Source: Phytoseiulus persimilis
Taxonomy: Eukaryota > Arthropoda > Arachnida > Mesostigmata > Phytoseiidae
Length of the DNA: 64,000 bases
Assembly (NCBI GenBank): GCA_037576195.1
Contig: CM075103.1
Location: 33,564,723-33,628,722 of the forward strand
Direction of reading: 5' to 3'
Position numbers and translations under genes: made by a program. This document shows positions 35,401 to 47,640 of this stretch, piece after piece (position 1 is the first letter of the stretch; each line of letters starts with the position of its first letter). A model generated the notes under the pieces. That model saw only the letters and a program-made list of their open reading frames with translations, was not told the origin of the DNA and searched no databases.

Positions 35401-37232
35401 AGTGTGACGGAAGCCCCAGGTGGGGAAGCCCGAGTCTCGAGAACGTGATTTGGGAACGAAAGGAACAAACTCCCGAGCCAACGCACGGCTCAGTCCCAAA
35501 ACAGCGACTCTATTAGCAGCTCGCAGCGAGATGAATCCATCTTCATTCCGGTCGAACCGGAACGAAACACACAAGATCAGGCGGTCAGCTGCTGATGTCA
35601 TCACTCGTCGACCATGTTTCTTCTCGCAGTCACCAATCTTCGCAGTCTCTTGTCTCGATATTACACACGACGGGCCCGAGGGATATTGTCCTACTCAACC
35701 GTTTTCTCAGCTCCATCAGGGAGGACAGCGGGAGACGGGTCAGCGTTCCAATCGATGAAATGCTACGAGATGAGTTCCGATCGAAGATGAGCGCCTCGGC
35801 CCCCTGAAAGCGCTCCAAAAACTCCGCGCTCGAACTCGGGTGTCCGAGTTCAGTATTCTGTCGTTGTCCGTCAACGCTGGTTGCGTGATTCGCGACCCGT
35901 CGATTGCAAAGAAGCCTTATCTCCTCACTGACGAATATGAATCTCCGCTATCCGGTCTCCGTTTCAAGCCAAGGCTCGGAGTCAAAACAGCTGGTTCGGT
36001 TTCATTCCTTCAGATGCATATATTCGATCAGGACAACCCGTGGGTGGTCTTGGATTACTCACGTATTTTACGCCGTAAAATAAGACGAGTGATAGAACGA
36101 TATCCAGGCAACTCTCGATGATAATGGAGTAGGCGACTTTATGAACATCTGAAATGATACCGGAGCCGAGTTAGTTTCCCAATCGATTCCGACTCAGTAC
36201 ATGCTTCTAGCTGCACGATGCCACTCCTACCAGTCTCATTTGAATAGGCAACGAAACTGGCCAAGACTCCGACGATGAGCGTCGTTTCAACACATATCTA
36301 CGACATCTCGGCGGCAGCCATCATCTCCCGGTGGCGTCGACGCAGTAGGATTGTCTCACTCGGCTGAACTAACACAATCTCCGGACCGATGGTGTTTATC
36401 CCAAAACTCGTGCCGTGTGTTTTCGTTTCAGCTCAGCGGAGACAGTTTGCTGGCCGATCCGATCCGAGAAGTAGGGAGGGGGGCCCGAAAACAGGAACAG
36501 AACGCATCGTGGTGGAGGGAAGGCATGATCGTGTTCAACGACCTGCAAGACGACAAGGAACGACAGACATTGATGTCTGATGGCCAAACAACGTTTATCA
36601 ATAGCTTAGGGCCCTTTTCGATACTTCAAGAGCATACCTACGTCCTGTTTAGAGAGGTGTGTTCCCGTTGTTGGTATTGCTGATTTCGCCATCCTCTCAC
36701 ATCACCACAAGCAACGTTACGCATCGCTCAAGCCGCGGGAAAATGGGCGCAGCCAGCCGAAAAATCGCTCGAAAAGAGTGTCCATGTGAGGGGAAATGTA
36801 CCATATGGATCGACATGAAAGTCAGCATTTGCAAATAGGCTCGCACGCTGCGCTCTTCCGAATCGCTCGCGCGTGAGGTTGCCCCACTCGCATAGTTCCT
36901 TCCGATTTTAACGTAGAATACGCTCGCAACTTCGCTTGAAAATCGAACGGAAAATGGTGATGGGTTCCGAGTGGTTTCGTTTTGAGAAGTTTAGGGGAGT
37001 GCCGACAACAATGGGTTTCAAGGACTCACTTACTTAGGATGACTTTTATTCCTTCACTCCCGAAAAAAACACTGCTGCAACTCCCACCGTATTCTCCGCA
37101 GAAACGGCAATGTGGTTCTGGAGAATGCAGCTCGGTACACCGGGCGGCGGGCTGCGAGGAGCTTGAAACATATTCATTAGGAATCAGTACATCGACAACA
37201 ACGAGCAGAACGCCGTACGAGCAACGTTCCAT
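32462..37232 (-). CDS. Small multi-pass membrane protein (three-exon model, function unknown)
   Basis: Two 3' exons are well supported: 34171-34313 (acceptor CTAG, donor ATG|GTAAGT) and 32462-32827 (acceptor GTGTTTCAG, stop at 32462), joined in phase. They encode two adjacent membrane spans (LLWLYWQFINTLFTSVIASM; ASWTTVFLMVYCMKCVGAYY) and a cytosolic tail rich in Cys, Ala and Pro, with PSCSKMSSACNCTC and an acidic end. A candidate first exon, 37034-37232, starts with ATG in a good context. It encodes a hydrophobic leader (YGVLLVVVDVLIP) and a Cys-rich segment (CRFCGEYGGSC), and its GTAAGT donor leaves the phase the second exon needs. The spliced product would be about 235 residues. An alternative upstream exon lies at 46931-47030. 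The paired spans followed by a Tyr-rich end loosely recall arthropod four-span DUF4728-type proteins; this is a guess. Confidence 0.45.
36432..36656 (+). other. Candidate exon, plus strand, unknown product
   Basis: A 75-codon phase-0/phase-0 open segment is bounded by a good acceptor (GTGTTTTCGTTTCAG) and a GAG|GTGTGT donor. The translation is hydrophilic (for example GMIVFNDLQDDKERQTLM and GPFSILQEHTYVLFRE) with no motif I know. It lies on the strand opposite the proposed membrane-protein gene, inside its first intron. No neighbouring exon with matching phase was found: a candidate at 37425-37519 is out of phase. It may be chance. Confidence 0.25.
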
Positions 37233-40200
37233 CTTGATCTGGTCAGCTCATGTTAGCCGAGGTGGAAAGTGCTGGCACGCTTCGAGAACTTTATGAGCGT
37301 ACCTGTTTTACAAGTACAGCTGTGAAAGCAGCGGTGCCATCCGCGTTTAGCTAATTCTCTCCTCGGATGGAAGAGAGCAGCTGTGTAGACCAAGGGATCT
37401 CATCATGGGAAACGAGCAGCTCAGGGGTACTAACGAGCATGTTCTTGAGTTCTGGAAGATTCGTACGGAATTTCCGGGAGGTGCTCGTTTCGCTTATAGA
37501 CAGGGAGGATCTCCTTCAGGTACCGACCGTCTGCTTTCCTGGATCAACGGAATGCGGGGTGACAAAGGCGATGTTCTGATCATGAAAGCTCTGTGGGGCG
37601 TAAAGCCTGGGAAGGCTTGAGACTGTGACCCATGCCGAGGCGCTTCCGATCCGTATAGAAACACAATCAGCAAGGTTCAAAGAACTTCTCGGCACCACCA
37701 TTCCAACTCTGCCACCCATAATTTCGTCACTTGCCCACGTTCACGTATCCTACGTGCGATCGCTTCAATATGATGACTGAACCTCACCAGGCTTTCTATT
37801 TTAAGGACTGACTTCTCGAGGGTGCTCTTCAAGTATGCTCGCCCTGTGAATCCCGTGGGCTCAGGCGACACCAGAGAGAGAATCCCCGACTTGCGTGGAC
37901 AACTCCGGTTTTCAGAGCCTGGTCCTTTCACCGAGTCTCCGACTGCAGATGCGGGGACCCCCAGAGATTGAGATGAATTCGAATAGGACCTCAAGGACCT
38001 TGCTGGACTTGGGAGGCCTAATCTTTCTATCGCTAAAAATGCTCACAACCTATTATTGACCACGAATCGTTGTATGTATACATATATCTTTAGTTGGCGT
38101 CGCGAGCAATGTTGAATAATTTAGATTGCGTCGACGGGATTGAGCGGGAATAGCGACATCGCTCGAACGAGTGCCGATAAGAACATTGTCGTAAGACAGC
38201 GCTGTCGTAACAGTCATCTCTGGCTGTCTGCAGCGTTTCGCTCAGAATGCGGAATAGTCGACAAGGATTCATTATGTATGCGAACGGATTCGTCCTGCTG
38301 GGGGGGAGCCAGGAACGTGCAGAACAGGAAAGAGTTGAATATTTTGCGGAAGAGCGAGCGAATTCGCCCTTCGCACAGCACTTGGTTGCTCAATCGGCAA
38401 CGCCGCTCGGCTGGATAACGTTCCGTCAAGGGGACCGTTCCTGCGACCAGGATCAGCGGCCTTGAAATGCGCGAGAAAAGCGCCGCCTGGATCAACGACC
38501 GGAGGCTCAGTCACTTGCGGAAGGAGAAGAGAGTAATGTCAGCTCCATGCTAGGCCCCACGCTCCGGTCCGTCAGCGGTCAGGTCTTCAAAGTGCGTGAT
38601 CACTTGATGCGGCAGAGCCTCCGCGCGATGGGCCGAGGCAGCAGCAATAACAACGAGCTGGGCGACCGAATAAACAGATGGCCGCGTTTCCCCTAAGAGA
38701 TTGGTTGCGGCGGCCGCGTGTCCAACTCAATTTGTCGAGGACAGCGTCGGAACTCACCGCCGTGATGATCTGATCTGCGTTCGAGGCCAAAACTAAATCT
38801 CGGGTGGCGCTTGTAGTTTCTTATCGAGCACGAGCGCTCGCGTCCCACTTCCTCCCGCCATCTCTATGTATCGGTTCATCCATCTGTTGAGCTTCCTGCT
38901 CGTTGCATCTGCAGCGCTCGGGGGCTCGTTTGCCGGTGGGGCTCTCAGCTGGACGCCGGCTCGATGGGGAACCTCATCTGCAAACGAGCAAGGGTAGGCA
39001 TCGCGGGGAACGAACCGGAGCCATGGCCGGCCGCCCGCATCTTCGGAAACAATTTCCATAAGAGCGTTGCGCCCAACTTTTAATCAAGTTAGCGAAACGC
39101 GGTCCTTCACGTCAAGATCCGACTGCAAGTGTTAGGGCTCGCGGATGTACGTTTGTTCTAGCATACGGCCTATTTGCGTGGGTTTATCAAAACCGCCCCT
39201 GAGATCTCTGGGATCGATCAGATAGAACGAGAACCCTAGAAACGGCTGTTGAGAGAACACGTAATCCAGTCGAAACATTGCTCAGCCGGCCTGATTGTGC
39301 TGCTGAGGAAGTTGAGGCCGCATCGCAAGTTCTTGGCGGCAGTGGGCTTTCCAGGGAAACCATTTTGAACGAGTGTTCGGAATGGATTTCTCCGTACTGG
39401 GTAAGGTTTTCGGAGTCGTTCGCGGCGCAGCTTGGAGATCGCATCGTGCAAATCAGCAGAGACCCTCCCCGGGGGCCGCGGCATGTATTTCGATGGGGAA
39501 CTTTTTTGGATCATCCAAAGATTTTCCCCTTTCGAAAATCCCTGCTCTCGCTGATCGATTCATCTTCATCGATTCCATTGGAAAAAAGAATCGCCTGTTA
39601 CAGGTTCTCCTCAATCACCGCATTTCGATAGGGGTACTTTCTCTGACGCAGGTGGAACGAGGACGATGGCTCCAGTTTCCGGAGAACGTACGTTTGCTAT
39701 TATAATTGGCAAACTCTTTCCGCCCTATCCCTCTCAGCCTCCACAAGGGAAGCAGCGGCGACTTCCAGAACCGGGAACAGCAAGGTGTCGTGCTCATCCG
39801 TAGGAGACTTCTGCCGCAGACGAAGCCCGATGCCGGAGGCGCGCAAGCTCGGCAGACTCCAGTCACTCTTTTGGCGGAAGAGGAAACCGTTGAGCTTTCT
39901 CTGGGGAGCAGGGGTGAGTATAATGGTGATCTGGAGATTCAGATCCGGCCACCCCGGAATTTTCGAATCCGATTCCGAGTCGTATTTTGATTCGAGTTCA
40001 ACGAAGAGAATCGGGTCCGGGCTGATCGGGAAATCCATCAATCCGGATCATGTTCATCTCTGGCCCTGAGCGATGAATTTCCGAAGCCCGTAACCGGCGG
40101 TCTTCCGGTTTTTTCGCTGACGGTGATCCCGGGTGCGTGGGATGTCGTGCCCAAGCCCGAGTTCTACTCTCGTTGCATCAACGGTGTTCTTCCAGCTGTC

Positions 40201-43200
40201 CGTAACTCTCGTTCGAATGAGAAAAACTCCCCAGAGTCGCTATAAATTTCATTCCCCAACGCCGCTCGTTCGCTCCCAGTGTGAGTCCCGTGTCGCTCGA
40301 TCCTTTCCCGAGTGCGTAGTTTCTCTCCAAAAGCAGTTATACTCTGCGAGGAAACAATCGTGACCTCTCCAATTCGAGAGTGTGTACTTGGGGGTATCCA
40401 GCATCTCCCGAGGAATCATCGACGAGATAAACCTCACGGCGACGCACGTAAGCACCCTTCGGATACATTCCGGGCCGTTTCTCTGAATACCGCTGTATCG
40501 GGTAAAGCCAGCAGTTGCCTACACGGTGGAGAAAGAGCGCGTGCTTTGGAAAGCGAGAGTTTTCGGAATGGGGGACGACAACTTTCAGGGGGAGGGGGGC
40601 GATACCAAATGTGGACTTCCGAGGACACTTTCTAGAGCTGACAATAGTTTCGTAGCCTACACACGATAGCTTTGAAGCAACTTCGCCACATTCAACACGA
40701 TTGGCAACTCAGAGCACGAAAGAAACAAAGCTTCCAGACAGGTAAGAGCCCGGCTACGTTGGCAAAACTTCACCATCACATTTCAACTTGATTTGTATAA
40801 GAGAGACTCAAAAGTAAACATACAGATCCGTCGCTCCCACCTGCTACAATCATAACCGGACTGTGAAACGAACTTTTCCAGGTCAGCACTCGGAAAGAGA
40901 CAGAGTCGCAGGAGCACTCGGAGTCCCACGTTTGCGAACTATTCCTTCGAGGAGTTTTCATCTGCACCTGACCCATATCCTAGCTTCGGGAGGAGGTGAG
41001 GACGTTTAAAAGGATTAGTCGCAAGGGGCAGGTTGGAGGTCCAGGACTTCGAGTTTAATCGCGTCTGCTTCGCCAATATTAGGCATATCCCTGGAGGAAA
41101 CCCTCGGCAGTTGGAGAACCGCGACGGTGTTCTCTGGAGTTCAGGCTCAATCGTTGTGCCACGGATTCAGGCGGACTTTCCCCGCGGCTGCGCGCAGCGC
41201 ACCTGTGCAACCGTCGAACGTTGCTGATAGACGGAGAGACAGCTTTGGGGAGCCGCGAAACTTCGCTAATGCATTCCAGGGAGAGGGAAACGGCTCCAGA
41301 ACAGAGTGTACGGTTTGAGCTCCGCGAGATTTCGCAGTCCCAGTGAATAATCTTCCCACGGATGACGGGCGGCTCAATCATTCGTGCGGGACTCTGTCCT
41401 CGAGAAGTCGCCGAAAACCGCTGGATCCGAGCGATTTTACAGACCCTCGATACGACGGTCGAGAAAATCCGCGGACATCAATGACGAGGTCAGAGCCTCG
41501 GATTCGGTTTTCGTATAGAGGAACCCCGGGTCGATTTAAACCCCGAGATTTATGCAAATAACTTTTTTCCTTAATAAGCTAGGGAAAATAGCCCGTCCGA
41601 TCTTTCAGCAGAGCCCCCCCCCCCCCTAATCCTGCCCGCTGATTCATGGCTAAGAACTTGATGGAAAATTCAGAACCAACAACGGAAACGAAATTGAGAG
41701 GAAAATCTTTGCCTCGAGATCCTCCTTCGAGATGGAAACATTCAGAGCGCCTGACAGGACTTGGGAGGCATCATCGGACACTTTTCATGAAATGCGACAA
41801 TTCATGGAATCATTCAGCGATTTTTTCAGGGAGAAAACTCCAACCCATTGAGTGTTTGTTCTTCCTGGTTATCATCTTGTTCTGCGTTCCTCACTGTATT
41901 GCAGATCGATGGGCAGAGTTTTACTTGTCACCCCACTCCTTTTTAGTTGGCATCGTTCGTTCCACAATTCTTCCCGCTCGAATTCGTCCGTCGAGACATC
42001 TACCCGTGACATTATGCCTCTGAATCCCTCGCATCGAGTGACACCCTTCGCATTCTCTCTGAACTGTCTTGTGTGCAGGTGTTCTTCGCCGGCATTTTAC
42101 AGGAGAGCGCTCTGGTGTTGTCATATCCTTAATTGCTTCTCTCTCCCATCCAGACTTTGGAATAGATTCGATTGTAAAGTGAACCTGCTCCTTGAGATTT
42201 CTTTGAAAGGGAGTTCCGCGGGCTCTCCTCACTTGTTCGTATCAATACACAAGCCTCAGCATGCGCTCATATTCCCCGCTCTTGAGATTCGTCGTCCCAA
42301 TCATTTCTACGACCATGCTCTCTGTCACTGAGGCGAGATACGGACTCGAGTGTCTCGCTACAAGCTGGTCATCCTCACCCTCATCCGTCAGCCTCTCACC
42401 GCGTTGTTTTTCCACCGTACTTCCAGTTGAGGGTCCGCGTATTAGTCATTTGTCCGCAGCGCTCGATCGTTACAGTGACCGTTCGCAGCTTCCAATACAG
42501 CTCTCAGGCTTCTACCCTGAACCTAATCCTGACGATTTCGATCCATCTCAACCGGCCACATCGGAATTCGGCACCCCTTCTTTTCCGTCTCAGTGAGCGG
42601 AGACGGGAAGCTTCTCGTCCAGGAGATTACCCTCGCGCTCGATTTGTCAAGTCATCATACCAGTATACCAGAGTACCTCCGACTCCGCGGTTAGGCGCTC
42701 CTTCACTGGGGAAACAAGAATACGACCTCACAGTGTTGCTAGAGGTTCACAACACACGCCGACGGGAGCCCTCCCGATGAATATCATTCTTGGAAACACC
42801 TCGCGAGCATTTTTGAGATGGGACCCCGTCCCTGATCAGAGGTGTCCGAGATCCGGAATTCTTTTCCGGAATAAAATTTATTTGTCGGTCTCCACGCAGT
42901 AGAGAAGCAGACTTCGACGGGAAGATACGAAGTTGTCAACGAGCAGCCTGAGCTTCAATATTCCACAGAGTCCGCTGTGGAGCGGGAACAGAACCCGGTC
43001 GGACACGCGCTTGTTGTTTCATCGGCGCAGCTCCGGCTGAAGCGTCAGCGTGGCGAGGGAGCGGCTTCGGAGATACGCAATGCTGGACCTCGCGCTGACG
43101 TCTTAGCCATTGATCATCTAGGTTGTCGATGTGAATTCAGCGCAATCGTTTCTACTGCGAAAGATCCACCGACGCGACGATCGAGAGAATTCCAAGGTGA

Positions 43201-46200
43201 TCGAGCGAACGAGAGAACTCCGACACCTCAACACCGAAGTGATGTCCTCCGAAACTAATGTGTTAACAGCTTGATGCATTTCTAAGATCCACTGATCAGA
43301 AACGGTGTCAGTGATCGATCCAAGCCAAGTTCGTATACATCTCGAGAAAATCGGGGCCTCCAACATTCGCGGAGTACTGCTCGCAGAATCGTCGCGTCCG
43401 CCCTAACATCGAGGCCTTTTGACAAGCATGAAGTAGGATTCGAGTACCCCTTTCAGACAGCTCAGCGACTCGCCCGAGATTCGGCATATCTGATGTCGTC
43501 GGATTCGGAGAGTTACTCTGATGTCTCACAAATGTCGACTCGTCGGAGCTGAGGGCGCGACAGACGATCCAAATGGAGGGTTCGACTTCGAGGACCCTTA
43601 TCTCTCAAAACTGAATCTCCACTCTTTCTGAGTCGTTCCGTGTCACGTTGGATCTATCCGCCGTTTGCAGTCAACGGCCATCTTGGGTCCATTGGTATAG
43701 AGCTGAGCCTACGGTCACAGGCCATCGATGCGGACAACGATTTCGAGTGCTCTCTCCTGTATCACGTCATGCTCGTCCCGCAGCATACAATCGGACAATC
43801 TGTTTGAACGTGTCCCCCGGCGGTACACGGGAGCAAATTATCCAAAGTAGTTGAAGCTGCCTTAATTAGGACCTAGAATTATTAAGCCTTGTTCACACTC
43901 AATATTTGTGGAGCTGCTCCAGCACAGCTCGGAACTGTGGGGCATAGATCACTCGCGACACCGAAATTAAACCGTTCGGCAGGCTCGCAGGAGTAAAATA
44001 CCTCTGACAAGTGAGCCCGATTCATAGACTCATTCCAGCCCTCATGGAAATGTTGGCATGCCTGCTGTCCGTTTCCGACCGAAACTGTTCCGCGAGAGTC
44101 CAACTGAAGCCGTCTCGTCGGTGTGGCAGTTGCTCATGGCAATCAACGTGATTTTGTTGCATACATACATCTCCCGTGCCATGACATGTCCCCGGCATGG
44201 CCGAACGGTAAAGTTCTCCTTTGATCTCCCTCCATCGCGCATCGAACAGGAGAGCCCTCCTTCCTGGGAACGAACTCCTGTTCTAGCTCTGCTCGTTAAT
44301 GAGCCGGAGAAGAGCTCTCCGCCGGCGTACCGGTGATAGAGAATAGCTCTCTAGGTTTGGTGGACAACTTGGGGAAACGGAACGAGCCAACGGTATAGCT
44401 TCCCTCAATGGCGCCATTGATGAAAGGGCAGAAACGCGACCGCATCCCGAATGAGCCAAACTTGGAGAGCTTCCTGCAACGGAACACCCCGACGGAACTG
44501 CTCTTTTTGGGAGTTGATGAATGCTCACAAGGATATTCGGTGTCCCGTGCCGCTTCCCCTGCGATCGGGTGCGCTCACCCTGGGAATAGTCCGTTCAGCT
44601 CCGCTCCGGTTTCTCCTCCGAACTGCGACGGACGCTCAGAGCGAGTTCTGTAAAGCGCTCCATGAACAAGGATGGAAGAAAACCCGCCGGTCGGAGAGCA
44701 CAACTGATAGATTTCGGGTGTATGAGTTTTCGGATCCGAGTGAGCTAGTGATGCAGGTGGCACTGGGGATGGATCCCGAAGATCGGTGACTCCCTCGGCA
44801 CGTTATGCTTCATTTGGAACCTGGCTTGAGATGGACATATCCCACTTCGGGCGCGTGCGAGCTACTATGGAAGTCGTTGCATCATAACGTCACGTTTCCC
44901 TGCGATTCCGCTCAGAAGCAACATCTGTCGCAAGTTGGTTCTCGGTTTGCGGAAGAGTGGCACTTGTGTGGTACCTCAGTCAGCGGAGCCCCAGCTCTGG
45001 GAAGTGCTAGTAGGGCACACCCCCTGCCATCGTCGTCAAAATGAACTCTTGTCCAAGTGAGCCCATTCTCCCAGTCGTTGTCCTGGATGGCCTTCATCCT
45101 CTCTTCCAGCTGATGACAATTTGAGTTCAGAGGAGAGCTCTCCCGCATTGTTCTGGCGGTCGTCGCATCCGAGTTCATCCCAGCCCAATGCGTATCATCC
45201 ATTGAAGTGTAACGGGGAAAGTACTCGAGTCTGCTCTTGACCTCTCTTGCCTTGAGGGCCTTGACCAGTTGAGTTCGATATCAAGAAATTCATAGGAAAT
45301 GTTTAACCCTGTGATGCCGAGCGCCCAGCCTGCTGCGCAGCGTTGAGTTTTCGCATTTCCCTCACGTGCGGCCCTCGATTCGCCCAAACATCCCCGATGC
45401 CTCGCCGCTCTCCAAAAAGACGCCAAGTTCCCTCCTGTCGGGATCCACGGAGAGAATTCCGCATTTGTTGTGCTCGCTCTGCTGGCGATTATCGGGCGAT
45501 GTGCCGTTTCAGGGAGGTGCCCGTGTCACAACAAGGCCTTCGTTTTCCAACACCTGAGCTGGCTTACGAGTTTACTTCCCCGAGCACTCCATGTACCGCC
45601 AAATGATTCTAGCCCCTCTGATTCCAGCCCCGCAGACTCTCGGAGCATCCAGCAGCATCAGTGTCTCGTTTTCGTTGGACTTCGCACGAGTCGCGTGGAT
45701 AGCGCCGCTCACGACCGCCAGCTTGGGCACGTAAGAAATAACTTGTCTGGCCTTATACGAATTTCGATTCCGGTCGCTGGACAGATGGTACCAAACGGAG
45801 TTCGGATGTTCATCGCTCGCTCAGTGTTGAGATGAGACCTCGTGATTTTAATTTTGTTCGACGACCGTCATGAATTGACTATTGTGCGAGGGTTCGCGAG
45901 GAGAACCCAGGGTTTGCAAAAGCCCGCGTTTTCGCACGCCCGCGGTCCATAATTTTTGCGGGTGACCGCAATAGAAAGCCCGCAAATGGAAACCGCGGGC
46001 TTGCGGGCTTTGGTATGGACCCAATGCAGCTCGGAATTTAGAGGATTACTAATAGTTAGCGTAGATTGATAATAGTTGTCTGAATAGTAATGATAGCTAA
46101 TCCGGGGACTTTCACGGTCGAAGCCCGCGGGTTTCAGCCCACGGTCCTGACGCAGTTGTTGCGGTGAGTTCCATTTTTGCAGCCCAGCGCCCATGCTCTC

Positions 46201-46930
46201 TCCAAAAGGATAACGGATGGCTCAAGGCCTTCCGTGGATCGACAGTTCACAACTGTCGACGGTGAATCATTGGGCCACAACTCAGTGAGTACAAAGCTTG
46301 GCCAGTCTCAACGAGCGTGCTCGCACGGAATGCGCCGCGCGTGCGGAAAGGTCTGACGGCAAGTTCGTTCTTCACGCGGGAACCCGGTGCGACAAGTGAC
46401 CTATCGAGATGCGGAGCACGTACTTAACGATGAAGATCCGACTGTCGTGAGAATCTCAACGGGGTCCGAACCTGTCTGCCGGCTCCGTTATCTGAAGGAA
46501 TCTGTGGGAGGTCACTTTCCGGACCATTCACTTCAACTTGGTTATGGCCCGAACATCTTCAGGAGTCCATCCCGCCGGGTTTGAATGAGGGATGGAAGTG
46601 CCGCGAGATGTGGAGCGAGGTCCTGCACCAGGCTTGTCTAGCATCGAAACATGTCTGCGCATGCTGAGTGGGGCGTAAAATGCATTTTTCCGCTGGGGGG
46701 ACAACGCCTTCTCAGGGGGAGTGGAGGGGGGAGGGGAGGTGAGCTACGGACGATGATAATACTCTGCATGCACAGGATGGCATGGGGTCCTGTAGATCCT
46801 CGGACGAAAATCTTCGGCCCGTTGTCCTCATGCCTCCCTCCTGCTCGGGAGGACAGAGACACGGACCGCCGGTATACCGTGGCTTCACGACTCAGATTTG
46901 TGTAGTGATATAGCAGAAAACGATACTCAC
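37233..46930. other. Unassigned 9.7-kb region
   Basis: No supported gene. If the exon at 46931-47030 belongs to the membrane-protein gene, this stretch is most of a 12.6-kb intron. It holds a poly-C run near 41614-41627 and a GCCCGCGG palindrome cluster at 45908-46186, listed separately. Confidence 0.4.
45908..46186. repeat. GCCCGCGG-rich subterminal repeats of a probable hAT-like element
   Basis: Motifs of AGCCCGCGGG and its inverse recur at both sides of a 280-bp segment. The outer ends are roughly inverted: CAGGGTTTGCAAAAGCCCG on the left and the inverse of CTGGGCTGCAAAAATGG on the right. This is the architecture of a short non-autonomous hAT element, but the 8-bp flanks do not match, so the boundaries or the target duplication have decayed. 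Confidence 0.5.
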
Positions 46931-47030
46931 CAACTGCGCCTGTGTCATCTTCTCGGTAGAGCTTGACGGCTTGGTATCTGTCCGGGTTTATCATCTGGAT
47001 GTATCCATAAATGATCAGACATCGTAGAGG
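46931..47030 (-). other. Candidate exon encoding a membrane-span end and hydrophilic loop
   Basis: On the minus strand a strong acceptor (TTTCTTTTGTAG) and a perfect donor (G|GTGAGT) bound 100 nt. Only one frame is open, reading CLIIYGYIQMINPDRYQAV then KLYREDDTGAV. It ends in phase 1, which fits the second exon of the membrane-protein gene at 34171-34313 and would read on as VVLLWLYWQF. It would then be an alternative or additional upstream exon across a 12.6-kb intron. The hydrophobic-then-charged pattern suits a span end and loop of a four-span protein. No exon carrying a first span was found further upstream. Confidence 0.35.
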
Positions 47031-47303
47031 CTACAAAAGAAACATGAAACGCCTTAGTTATAGTCCGCAACACCAAAAGCTGCTTCTCGTTCGACCGAAT
47101 ATTTTCCAAGTCAGCAGACAAGATGAATGCTGTCCAGACCGAGGTTCATATCTGTGTTTTTGTATTTTCTAGGGACATGGGTGCACGACGGAAGTTGCCG
47201 GAGATCGGACGGCAATACGAGTGAGGTTACCTTGCTTTTACGTTTGAGAATAGCGTCTGCAAGAATCGGAGGGACTGTGCCGCACTCCGCGAACAATTTC
47301 TAT

Positions 47304-47632
47304 TTTATTCAGCCAACGCGCAGATCGAGATCATATTTCATCTTTTGCAGCAGTCGAATCCAGTCGTGAATTCCAATGATTCCCAGTGTTGGCCAGTCGA
47401 CTGGATCCGGCGCGACGTCCACGGCGTGCTGAGCAAGCAACAGTTGTGGCTTATTGAGTTTACAGATCACGTAAACGTCGACACGGGCGGCTCGGTCGGC
47501 TTCCCATTCGTAGTCGTTTTCCAGTAGCCTATTCTGCCTCCTCCGGTGTTGAATGCCCACCCTGAAGTCTTTTTCGTCGAAACATTCAGTCCCCACAACT
47601 TTGTTTAGGGCCTGCTGGTCCCGGAGCTCCAT
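47304..47632 (-). other. Candidate terminal exon with AATAAA overlapping the stop
   Basis: A minus-strand frame of 107 codons from an ATG at 47632 ends at a TGA (47309-47311), directly followed by AATAAA (TGAATAAA). The translation is protein-like (ARVDVYVICKLNKPQLLLAQ; DWPTLGIIGIHDWIRLLQKM) but unrecognised. No clear upstream partner exon was found, and the terminal signal could be coincidental. Confidence 0.25.
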
Positions 47633-47640
47633 CCTGAGCC

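Noticed and set aside
35595-36121. Protein-like plus-strand frames at 35595-35807 and 35840-36121
   Set aside because: Joining them needs a frameshift or a 14-nt intron, and neither has a recognised motif.
37425-37519. Plus-strand segment between a CAG acceptor and CAG|GTACC donor as partner of the exon at 36432-36656
   Set aside because: Its incoming phase does not match the outgoing phase of that exon, and no intermediate exon was seen.
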